From Polytrichum commune (lineage: Eukaryota > Streptophyta > Polytrichopsida > Polytrichales > Polytrichaceae), in assembly GCA_950295325.1 (NCBI GenBank), contig OX485803.1:28394001-28458000 (forward strand): 64,000 nucleotides of DNA, read 5' to 3'. This document shows positions 19,750 to 30,400 of the stretch, piece after piece. The notes below the pieces were generated by a model. It was not told where the DNA came from. It worked only from the letters and a program-made list of their open reading frames with translations, and searched no databases. How positions within the stretch are numbered: the stretch's first letter is position 1; each line of letters starts with the position of its first letter. The position numbers and the translations under genes are program-made.

Positions 19750-21193
19750 ATGGATGGGTTTAGTGAAATAGGGGATTGGTCATCTGATGACATGGCCACT
19801 TGGCCATCTGCATCTGATGATGACCTAGACATTGTCGGGGAGGCTACTATGGCTGACAGTGCGGATGAAGATCATTTGGATTTACCTTCGTCTTCCGTAC
19901 CGCAGTGTCCCATTGTTGAATGTACGGGACTTTCAAGGGCTTCGTGGGTGAATTTGGAGGTGATACTTCTTAACGATAGTGGAGTTGTTGTGGCGGAGGG
20001 GATTTGCCGTAACACCCATCCGCAAGATTGCATTGATGAAAACCCGCTTGGCACCGAGGACGTTGGGGTTGTCATATTGGAGTCGGTCGTTCATTCCGAG
20101 GTGGATCCCACTCATAGGTTCTCCCTCCGCAGGTGGCCATTGAGGAATGTTACAATTGATGGACTTAGCTTGCGTGAACATGAGCAACGACACATGCAAA
20201 TCGAAAATGAGGTGCAATCAAACATGCGGCCGCGCAAAGGTCAAAGAAAGTACGATACATTGGCACGTCCTGCTCCGTCTGCAACTGATTGTAAACGTCA
20301 AAGGTTGCTCGGGGAGGAGTCCATTAGAGAAGTTGCCACAAATGATTGTTATGTGCATCGTTGTTGCCAATTGTTTCCAAGGGATAAATTGAAGGCCATC
20401 CGCGAAGAAATGTGGCTTAGAGATTTCCGTCTAAGATCCACAAGAAAACTTGATGTCCATAGGGCGATACATGTGAATGGGACTGGTCACAAGGTCATCA
20501 CCATTGAAAGCATAGACGTGTGTTGTAAGGCATGGTACACCATTCACGGTGTGTCGAAAGCGGACTTTTATAGACAAGCTGCTTATGCCAAGGAAGGCCG
20601 CCGGTCCCGTCACCATGGTAACGTGGGTTTAAAGAAGCCTAGGGAAGCAACAAGGCAAGCAATGGCCACTCTAGCAACCATCATTGTCCCTCTTGCCGAT
20701 GCAATGCCGCACAAAACACGCACACTCACAACCGGTGAAAAGGTTGTGGAGAAAGTTATTCCCACAGGCACAAAATGGAAAGACATATTGTTGGACGTTA
20801 ATGCAGTTGGCGAGAAGATTGGGTTGGAGCCAATTTCATTGTCAAAATTGAGTGCAATCAAGAAACAAAACTTTAGCGAATACATTACAAAAAGACGAGG
20901 GGACAAATTTGTCAGGTGCTCTAATTGCGAGAAGTTGAAGCGCCTCCGGGATGCACACACGATGGGCACCGAGTCATATGCAGCGCATCAATTGAACTAT
21001 TTTAAGCACGTAAACATGCAAGAGGCACACCGTAATGATTACTACACAAATAGAGCTTTGTCCATCTCCAGGCCCTTGGAGGTTCTTACGGTCATCCATG
21101 ACAAAATGGACCATGCCAAAACAGCCTCCCCATGTTTTGCAAATCGAATCAAGGCCACGGATGGGTTTTTCAAGTTGCCTGTATCGGTTACAG
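19750..21193 (+). CDS. DUF7869-like transposon protein, exon 1
   Basis: ATG at 19750 is the likely start; an in-frame ATG at 19729 precedes a possible acceptor (tgtgtgtag, 19736-19744). The N-terminus is acidic (DDDLDIVGEA, DSADEDHLDL). A basic middle part (NMRPRKGQRKYD, RCCQLFPRDKLKAIREEMW) contains paired cysteines (RCSNCEKLKRLRDA), a possible zinc-binding site. The C-terminal segment (IHDKMDHAKTASPCF, DGFFKLPVSVTG) leads directly into the domain in exon 2. The donor G/GTGAAC at 21194 is in phase 1. From memory of the family this is the layout of DUF7869-type proteins, which occur in many copies in plants. As the only transposase-like gene in the element it is the best candidate for the mobilising enzyme. 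Confidence 0.75.
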
Positions 21194-21327
21194 GTGAACT
21201 TCGAAACAATGTCATAACATACCCTAAATGTTGTGGTTTTTTATTCCGTGATGTACTGGAGAACATAGATTCCTTCATAATGGTTTATTCATACATAGAT
21301 GCTAATCACGTTGGGTTGGCATTGCAG
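21194..21327 (+). other. 134-bp phase-1 intron of the DUF7869-like gene
   Basis: GTGAAC donor and GGCATTGCAG acceptor remove 134 bp. Splicing rebuilds a Gly codon (G + GA) and joins PVSVTG to MIAHGHGD, the expected uninterrupted family text. Without splicing the frame stops at 21331-21333. Confidence 0.85.
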
Positions 21328-22814
21328 GAATGATTGCACATGGACACGGTGATGTCAAATTTGCTCATTATGCTCTTGATTTGTATCCAGCGGATTCAAA
21401 CCACACGATAGGATCATTTGCAAGGCTTTTATGTGATTTAGAGAAACCACCAGCCTATTCTTCAGGATTGTTATTTGAGAACACGGGTTCAACACCTTTA
21501 TATGAAGCGGTGTTGGATGGAAAAGATGTATGCTTGCATTCGTTGCCCGAGCCACCCAATAAACCCGTGATTGCCAAGAAGTTGCCTCCAACTTTGCGTG
21601 TCCAATTGGACAATTGTGCCAAGGACAATAAAAGCAGATATGTATTTGCATATTGGTCGTTGTTGGTTGCGAAAGGCATTTTCAAGGAGGTTTTTGTGTC
21701 CTTCTTATTGGTAGGCCACACGCACGATGATATTGATGCATCTTTTGGGCGGTGGAGCATGAAGTTGCGGGAGGAGGATTTTTCTACAATCCCATTATTG
21801 ATGAAGTCGTACATAGATTTGGAGAACGTTCCCGTCATCCCCCATATGATTGAGGAGGTGTCAGACTTCAAGGCATTTATAGAACCTTATATTCGAAGTG
21901 GAGCTCACCGATTGATCGGGCATACGAAGGCACAACAATTCCGCTTCTATATGCGTGACGATGGTGTCCCGGCCATGCAATACAAGTTGTTGTGCACGTC
22001 ACAAGACTGGAGCCCGCCGGAGGGTCTTCTTGTGTGGCGCGTGGATGCGGATGGAAAGACCATGTTACCGGATGGGGAGCCTAGGCCTTGCAAGCCAATA
22101 GCCATGAAGAATTTGGAGGATATTTTGAAAGGTATATCACGCTTCATACAATATTGGGAGAGTTTGAAAATAGCGGATGTTGGCGGATCATGTTGGCATC
22201 GTTATGGGAGTTGGATACATTATTGGACACGTGTTCGTGCCGCCTTGGCAGACCTCCACCAAGATAGCCCTCATACTTTGAGGCATGGATTTTGGCCACA
22301 AACACGAGTCGATGTACAAGCTTTGGAGCCTAGTCTTTTAGGAAATGGAGAGGTTCGAGAGGAGTTTGATGTGGACGACCATTACGTGGGGCCTGCTAGT
22401 AGTCGTCCCCCACCATCTTTCCGCATTGCAGTGGATTGTCATGAAGGTTATATGCTCATTTTGCGTCCTGGAGACGAGACATATGCGAAGCCAGTGTAGG
22501 TGGCAAGAGCTTTGTCCAATCCCAATTTTGTAACTTCCAGCCCTCATTTTCGACAAATACAAGTGGAGTACTATCGACCGACAGCAAGGAATGAAGATGT
22601 GATTCGGCATTATACAGGCTGGGATACAAACCCTAACTTTCGGTGGAAGGTGGATTCTGAGCACGGTCCATCTTGGGTAGATACAGATTCCATATTCATA
22701 GCATGGAAACCACGGAAACACCATAGTGGATCAGTGTCCATCCCTCAAAAGTACATAACTTTTGCAAAAGACAACCTTGCTCGGATTGCACAAGAAGCAA
22801 CCCACGTTGAATGA
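21328..22814 (+). CDS. DUF7869-like transposon protein, exon 2, with in-frame TAG
   Basis: This exon encodes the conserved domain. Counting from Met at 21330, VQLDNCAKDNKSRYVF (91-106) and LLVGHTHDDIDASFGRWS (127-144) are the strongest family marks; their acidic residues are candidates for a nuclease-like active site, which is inference. EVSDFKAFIEPYI, GHTKAQQFRFY and MQYKLLCTSQDW follow. TAG at 22497-22499 interrupts the frame between YAKPV and VARALSNPN, after which 104 more codons continue (YYRPTARNEDVIRHYTGWD, FRWKVD, WVDTD) to a stop at 22812-22814. The family usually has a Trp or similar residue there, so TGG to TAG is the simplest explanation. As it stands the copy makes a truncated protein unless read through. 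Confidence 0.75.
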
Positions 22815-23317
22815 GAAGTTGGTAGGATTGTGTTAGCATGATTATAGTTTAATACGTAATTATAGCAATATAAATTACACATATGTGTGCTCTTCAAAAT
22901 TGGGGCAGAGTTTGGGTAGAACTTACGAATACTATATTGTTTGGAGTTGGATGAATATCCATTTACTATATTTCAAAAAAAATTGAAGTTCATCTTATTA
23001 TTATGTTTGGGACTATATTCTCGAATGAAGAAATATGCATTTATTACATGCACTTTGTATGTTGCAATGTCTATATTCTATTGAGCATGCTAATAATAGA
23101 AATCATTTTATATATATTTTTGGGTGAAACTTGTTTGGAGTGCTCTACCCAATGTGTTTTTGTTGATGAAGTTGGTGTCGAGTGCTCTACCATATGTGCT
23201 TATGTCCGCACATCATAGATTTGGGATATTAGAACATATAATATAATTGAGATTGTTGACAATATAGTTTCGGGCCTCTTCAAGTTCTTTGATCCATATA
23301 TTAATTTGAAACTAGAG
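22815..23317. other. Right subterminal region of the giant element
   Basis: No gene is seen. A duplicated phrase (gag tgctctacc..atgtg, 23137-23195) and AT-rich DNA lead to the right TIR. The tandem repeats of the left subterminal region are not obvious here. Confidence 0.5.
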
Positions 23318-23345
23318 AAAGTCTCAATTTAACGAATATAGTGTT
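23318..23345 (-). repeat. Right terminal inverted repeat of the giant element
   Basis: Exact inverse of 8845-8872, followed directly by TCAT and the resumed satellite unit (tcaagccatgttgtactttgaagg). Confidence 0.93.
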
Positions 23346-23870
23346 TCATTCAAGCCATGTTGTACTTTGAAGGCTTCAATGTCTGTCAAATGCAAAATTG
23401 TCCTTCAAAGGTCTTCTCTTTTACAAAGTTATGGCAATAGAATTTTTCACAAGTCTAGCGTCATAGTGAAGACCAAAGCAAGGCCCAATTTTACAATGAG
23501 AGGAAATTGTCACATTCTAGCCATGTTGTACTTTGAAGGCTTCAATGTCTATCAAATGCAAAGTTGTCCTTCAAAGGTCTTCTCTTTTACAAAGTTATGA
23601 CAATAGAATTTTTCACAAGTCTAGCGTCACAGTGAAGGCCAACGCAAGTCATGCCCTTCCCAATTCTATAATGAAAGGAAAATATCTTATTAAAGCCGTG
23701 TTATTACTTTGAGGGCTTCAATGCCTATCAAATGCAAATTGTCCTTCAAAGGTCTCTTTTTATAACATATGTTATTTAGGTTTCCCACAAGAGTGTCATT
23801 GTAGTGAAGTCTAACAGAATTCGTGACCTTCACAACTTTACAATGAGAGGAATTGTCGCAAACAAGCAGA
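23346..23870 (+). repeat. ~180-bp satellite-like repeats, right block
   Basis: About three diverged units in the same orientation as 8286-8844 share gtccttcaaaggtct, tttttcacaagtctagcgtc and atgagagga. The first unit completes the one cut at 8844. Confidence 0.82.
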
Positions 23871-24595
23871 ACCTCTCATCCATCTGTGTCTACAAAAATC
23901 AATATATGCTTTCTATAGGTTTATGATTTATTTATTTCAAATGTGCCCTATTCAACTTATCTGGAGTCTTTGAAACTAACGATGGCATCAAATTACAAAA
24001 AACATAACTTGAGACAATCCAACACTTGGTTTTAATCAACCTTAAGTTTTTTAAATAAATCATAATCTCATTTCAACATTCAAACTTACTTAATAACTAA
24101 TTATTTGTCATTTCATCTAATTGTCATTAAGCTTCCCCTCAAGTAATTATCCCTAGTTCGAATGTGATTCACAAGTTTTTCTACATCCTAGTTTCTAGAA
24201 TTGGATCAGATTCAATTGGGTCACAAATCTTAGTACAAGTGGGATGTCCACCACAATATGCTAGATAACTTGGTCAAGTCAACTAAGTCGAGTGGCAAAG
24301 ATTGGTAATGTTGGTAATGTTTGTCATGTTTGAATAAAGTGTTGCTAGCAAATCTCTAATAGCATGTTGACAAGTAACTATAAAGTAATAAGATTTTTGG
24401 TGAAGGGTTTTAGGAAATGAAAAAATCTTATGTGAAATGCATTTGCTTTGGTGCCCTTCAATTTGAAATGCATTTGAAGCCTTCAACCTTGAACAAATTG
24501 TAGTTACGTAGATGATCCTAAAGCCTAAAATTGTCACTTAAAGCATTGAGAATATATATTATTATTAAATATAATAAAGGTTTTAAATGATTCTT
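23871..24595. other. AT-rich DNA without recognised features
   Basis: I see no gene, RNA or complete mobile element here. Confidence 0.5.
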
Positions 24596-24603
24596 CATAG
24601 CAA

Positions 24604-24951
24604 CTCGGGGGGGGGGGGGGGCAGTGTGTTAAAAAGTTAAGGATATAGGTGCGAACAACCACTATTTTATAGGGGGGTATTACTTTCAATTCTCTTCTTT
24701 TTTTCACATGCTATCATTATGTAAATTTCTACTTTGGGTTAATAGAAAAATGGCTTGCATTACTTATAATTCCAAAGTACCTATTATTCCATACCCTATA
24801 GTACTTTAAAGATGTCCAATGCCATTTTTGATACCCTATATTACTCTTAAGTCGATTTATAATTTTTAGCTCCCATGTTTTTAAAATACCCTATCATTTG
24901 TTCGCACGTATATTGCTACTCCAACCAATGACTACCCCCCCCCCCCCCGAG
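24604..24951. mobile_element. G-rich-TIR element (CTCGGGGG), 8-bp TSD
   Basis: The ends are CTCGGGGGGG and its inverse. The 8-bp duplication CATAGCAA is at 24596-24603 and 24952-24959. Length is 348 bp with no coding capacity. A second element with the same ends is at 57359-57925. Confidence 0.85.
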
Positions 24952-24959
24952 CATAGCAA

Positions 24960-26796
24960 TTGACATATTGGGATTCCAATGCACCAAAGTATATCTTATT
25001 TGACCATTGTATGCGTAAGTTACAGGCTCACAAAGGTTCATTGGTAGATGACCGAATATCAACACAAGAACTTAATGTTAAGCTGATGGGCATTTTCATA
25101 ATAATATAAATTACCAATTGTGCAAGTTTTTTGGGTGTTGATTTTAGCTACATCTAGCTTAGGTATTGTATTTGCATATATAGATGTTGTTGTAGACCCC
25201 CATGTCATTACTTGATTCATGATTTAGAACCAACCTGATTCCATGTCAAAAGTAGATGTGCACATCCTAACCCTTTGCAAATCAAGCTTAGATCAAGGGC
25301 TATTGGTTAATATTTTTTAAAATCTTAAAATCTTTATCATAGATCTTACTACAAAATCAACTGCAAAAGGTGCTCCTACATAGTACATTACTACTTGGAA
25401 AGCCCCGATTAGGGTGCTCGTTTCCATGTTGGTATAACACAAAAGTGGGGGAGGGAGGCGGGAAGGAGCAGGATGTAGAAGAACTAGAAGAAGAACCCTA
25501 AGCAAAGGAGAAGATTGTCCTCTTGCAAAAACAAACTTGCTCTCTTGTATGTGTTCACACAACCACCTTCTATTTCTCAAGGATCTAAATGGTGGCTAAC
25601 CTACTTAAGAGTTATTTGCCACGGGATACTACCCACATGTTGGTTCATGTTCACCTACAAGCGGCACTTCCTTCCTTCCCCACATGGTTAAATGACCTAA
25701 CAACGAGCATGAGAATATTTTTTTCCCTTTACCTCTAGTCCACCCATTTAAATCCTCACATGTTGGACACATCTTTGCCAAAAAGCTAGTGCAAAAAACA
25801 AAGGCCAACTTTGGGAATCTCCTGCACTCAATTTCAAATCTCATTTCAAATCCAACTATACAAAAAGATGCTTCTTCAAATTAAAAAAAATTAATACTAT
25901 TTATTTATTTAGATGTTTGGCTTTGCCTTTTAGAATATTTTGTGGGATATGGTCATAGTGCTCCATCTAGGTAGCTTGGACGGGCCCTTGAAAAAAACAC
26001 TTATCTGCCTGCACCTTTGGCTGTGGAATGGATGACAGTAGGATGATGATCAAATGAGACACAAGTAGGTGTTTTCAAAAGAAAACTAAAATCCCTTCCA
26101 TATAGGCTTGGATTATAAACATTGCGATCCAAATGGTGAATGTATTGAACTTGTACAGTAGAATATAACGCAAATTATTGGCCCATTTGGAATGAATCAA
26201 GAATGAATCACAAATAATTTCATGTTACAAAGGATACTAGTAAGTCACAGAACAATCTCCCCCATACAATAAACATACAAAGCCCAAAAATTCCATTACG
26301 TGGAGATACTCATAAATCAACACAAATCAAAGTGCAATATAATTGAATAGCAATTCATCATTGCCATCTCAAATTTGCTAACTTTGAATTTTGGTAACAT
26401 ACCCTTTGATGGTCAAAATTCCAAATTTGTGGTCACTTTTGATCTATTTTGCATTGAGGGGTTAAATTTCAAGGAAGTAATTTTCTAATAAAACCTCCTA
26501 TAATGGAACTCCTATGGGATGAAGTCAGCTATAGGATGTATCCGATGCCTAACACCTTCAAAGCATGGGAGCAATGGAAACACGACATGCTGATGTAATG
26601 TGTCCCAAAATCAACTATGTGGATCGTATGATCTTGATCACTATCTATATCCAACGGAAGACATGCTGATGGTTGTGGTGAGGTCATTACCCCACCATTG
26701 CCCACGTTGTTCCTAATTGATATCAATTTGCTTTGCTAAAGAAATGCAAGTTGGAAGGTGGCAAAGGGTCGGGAATGGGGTAGGCAAGAGCGGCAG
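24960..26796. other. AT-rich DNA without recognised genes
   Basis: Only short open frames without domains are present; no repeat boundary could be fixed. Confidence 0.5.
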
Positions 26797-26798
26797 AG

Positions 26799-27254
26799 CT
26801 TGGGGACTGCACTAGATTTCTGTACTTGTAGCCTGTTGGCTACATGTTAGTGCATAGAAGGGGTATTGATTATGACTATGAATTACAGTATATACATAGG
26901 GATATGACATTCAATTTCTTGGCAACGTAGATATAATATACCCTATGGAACATTGGAATCCGTACATAAATTTACAACATGGGCACATACGTATGTAGGA
27001 GAATTTAAAACGTTAGGATGAATTATTGAAGTATTTTCGTCTACAAAATTTGGAAGCCTATATTTTACTAGTTTTTTTTCCTTGTATACATATGTTGTGA
27101 TGTAACTTTTTAGATAAAGCTTGTGTAGTATATATTCTTCTTCTTGCCATATTAATTATAACTTTGTATATATATCCTTTTTTGTCCACCTAAAAATTGT
27201 GAATATTAGTATAAAATGAACGTTACATACCCACATTAGATATTATGAAAGGTG
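26799..27254. mobile_element. Probable element of the GTGCAC/GGGGTATT family
   Basis: Left part (ggggactgcac ... gtgcatagaaggggtattg) and right end (aggtgcaccctcggg) match the termini and subterminal text of the elements at 39188 and 48748. No convincing 8-bp duplication was found, so the borders are approximate. Confidence 0.45.
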
Positions 27255-27363
27255 CACCCTCGGGAGCAAGACTTATATGGGGGGAGGCAACAACTTGGAT
27301 TAGGTGCTTACATGGGAGATGAGGGTACGGGTGGGGGGATGGAACATGGAGAAGGTAAGGGGA

Positions 27364-27460
27364 GAAAGGGGAGGGCAAACCAACCCATACATTGGTTCCT
27401 TGTTGGATGACTGCAACCCTGCCTTCAAGATACCAGTGTACATCTTGGTTTGCATGACCC
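27364..27460. repeat. ~94-bp element related to 60327-60420
   Basis: Contains caaaccaacccatacattgg and, inverted, cagtgtacatcttggtttgc. Related copies lie at 49545-49625 and 60327-60420; only the last has a clear target duplication. Confidence 0.5.
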
Positions 27461-27499
27461 GGAGAGGAAGGATAAGTGGGCAAGAAGGGGGAGTAACTT

Positions 27500-30400
27500 A
27501 ACCCCTTAAGGACAAAGGCCCAATAATACATGATATCACAATTTTGTTATAAAGTTTGGTTTGGTGACCTAATTGGAGTAAACATACAAAAAGTAGTTGT
27601 TGGGAGTGATGTTTAGACTACATCTATGCAATTGGAATCAAGATAACTATGAAGAATTATCAAAACATCAATTTTGCTTCCAAAATTGATATTAAATCTA
27701 TATATCATCAAAATTAGAGAAAAAAAAATTTGATTGGTTAGAATCATGGGATCTATCACATGGTGCAAAAATGGCAAGAAATATCAAGTCAATAAAACTT
27801 ATAACATTCCTTCTATGACAAATTTTATAACTGATGCTTAGCACTTTAAAATCCATAGAAAGTTGTTAGGAGTGGATTCTTTCAAAACCATTTGACCAAG
27901 GTGGCTACAAATGGAATATAAATTAAAAATAAATGTAAAGAAATTTTCAATACCTCTAAAATGGCTTCAAAAATAACATGAGAGAGAGAGAGACGTGTCT
28001 CATGATTGTTTAAACAACGCAATTATAGGTTTATTTAAGATGATTTAGGTTTTAGGCTGAAAATTCACTCATTTATACAAACAAAGGGTGTGAGAAAGCT
28101 CTCGACTTTGGTACATGCATTTGTGATTTTCACACACCACACTCTATCTACACAATCAATAGTCTGGCAATAAATATATTTTAATTGGAGCATGTGCGGT
28201 GTTCAATCATAGGCACAACCATCAGCAACAATCTTGCACAAAAATATCCCATTTTAGCCTCTTTACCAAAGCCAATAGCACTTTGGTATGGTCAATTGTC
28301 TCATACTAATTGATTATTTTTAATGTAACTTGAAATGGCATCACAGTTCTCACCCAAGAGTGATCATATTCTTTAATGAATCCTTTTAATGTGAGGATAC
28401 TATAAGGTTGTAGTCTTTTGTTGATGTCTAGCCACTTCGTCCATACATGTTCCAAGCATCACAATAATCCCACACACCAACATAATCAAAAGACCATAGA
28501 CTTACTCTAGGGTCTTACCATCTTTCTTCTTGGATTCCGACTATTATATCTCATTTTTATTTTAATAGTTAACTTGACAAGTATACCATTCATTTCCACT
28601 CATTTAGATTATTAATTTCTTAGAAGTAATTGCCCAGTCAAATTATTAACTTGAATAAAAAATATAGACACAATTAACAACTGATATTACAATTTCAACC
28701 ATTAATCCTTAAGCAATTAGCTTCCTCAAGGTACAAGTACTAGTGATTCTCCTCAAGTTTTAACCCGAACATTGTTTTACCTCAATAAGCCAATGGTCTT
28801 TCCAGTTTTAACCTTTCATCTCCCAATCATACCAAGTGTTGCAATATTTCAACTGTGCTTAACCTTTTGGCTAAGACTATAGCATGTTCAACGTCAACAT
28901 TCTACTCCCAAGGCTTCACGCATAGACTCAATTGGAATCTCTATATACTACAATGACAACTTTCTCTTCCTTCTACCAGTTTCTCCATGACCAACTTTTT
29001 CTTATTTATTAGGAGACCATTGCCTTTGCACAATTCCACTAATGATTTACACAGACTACAACCATCCATACTCATGAGTTCATGAATGGTAATCGAGATC
29101 AAATCTTCACTCGATCGTTCATGAACCCTACTTCATTCTTCTCACTTGACTCCACTCTTTAGTGGAATGACTTTCAATCTCAAGGTCATCTTAAATAGAA
29201 CTCCTTAACATGCCTTAATTTTCACTCTCTATATTAATGAGAGACTTGTCATACTAGCACAATTACTTTGGCAATTCACAATTCAATCATCCAATCAATC
29301 AACAATGTTTCAGATAACTCCCCTCACAAATTCTTCTGTTGTGACTCTCACAAGATCTCTCACAGACCATAGATTGTACCAATATAGTTGAATGTTCTAG
29401 TCCAAGTAACGCTACTACGTACCTAACCCTACGGCAAACCCTTGGGCTTAATAATGTAAGGAAATGAGGTGGTTTTTGCATAGAACTCACCTCGACTACT
29501 ACCGCCCTCGCCATTGGGCTCGCTATAGCCAACAATTGGCGCAATTGCAAAGCATCATCTCACGCCAGATTGCGCCAACTTGCTTTCGACTATAGTTTGC
29601 CAGTTACCCTTCACTCCCAAATGGATGAGCCACCAATTTCTCTCTTTGCTCTATCAACTTTGTTAAGGCCAACTGACATGGGGCTCCTTGATGTTGCTAT
29701 GTGCTTACCATTTGCCATTATTGGGTTTTGCCACTGGGGTTGAGGTTTAGTGCTAGATGTGTTCTAGGGGCAGGTTTATAGGAGTGCCAATGGTAGTTGT
29801 TTCATCATAATGGTGGGAGGCTTAGAATTTTTAATTCCTAGCATTGATTGCATAGGTTCAATAGCCTTGAGAAAGCATGATGGTGGAGTAGAAAGGTGGA
29901 GCATGCTTAATGGGGAAATGTAGCCGCTATGGGCATTTGAGATCCTCAACCCTTGCCTTATCTTTTCAATGCTTGTGCAAATTGTTGGCAATTGTGTGCA
30001 TAGGATCTTGTGTAAGCTATTGGCAAAGCTTCATTATGGGTCCCCTTGTTGTTCCTAAGGATTTTAGTTATAATTATAAATAAATAAATAAATCAAGAGA
30101 GAGACTGCTTTCAATGACCAAAACTAGTAGATGAGCAGTAAAAGGTAAGAGGATATGTGGATAAGGGGATCTAGGTGTGATTGAGGATGGTGTGGTTGCC
30201 TTTTGATCGAGGATGTTCGTACCCGGTTCATCTAGATCACCCATTTTATTTTATTTATCATAGACACTTGGGGATGGGTGCTCAAACCCTAATAGAATTG
30301 TGGAAAACCCTAAGGTTGATTATGTAGTGTTAGATCCTACCATTGCTCATGCAAAAATTGTTGCATGTAGGAAAAGGAAAAAGGAATATGAATTGGCTTG

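Larger units (their letters stand above)
8845..23345. mobile_element. 14.5-kb giant DNA transposon with TIRs and 4-bp TSD
   Basis: Perfect 28-bp inverted repeats lie at 8845-8872 and 23318-23345 (outer bases AACACTATATTCG, inner GAGACTTT). The duplicated target is TCAT at 8841-8844 and 23346-23349. The interrupted host is a ~180-bp tandem repeat whose intact units read gtcTCATtcaag, so the empty site is visible in the same window. Cargo: a DUF7869-like gene (plus), a ParB/methylase-like and HAD-like tract (minus), and 21 copies of a 20-bp palindrome. The ends contain CACTATA, recalling CACTA/Chapaev-type (CMC) termini. However, the duplication is 4 bp, not the 3 bp of plant CACTA elements, and no classical CACTA transposase is seen. 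Superfamily is left open. Confidence 0.88.
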
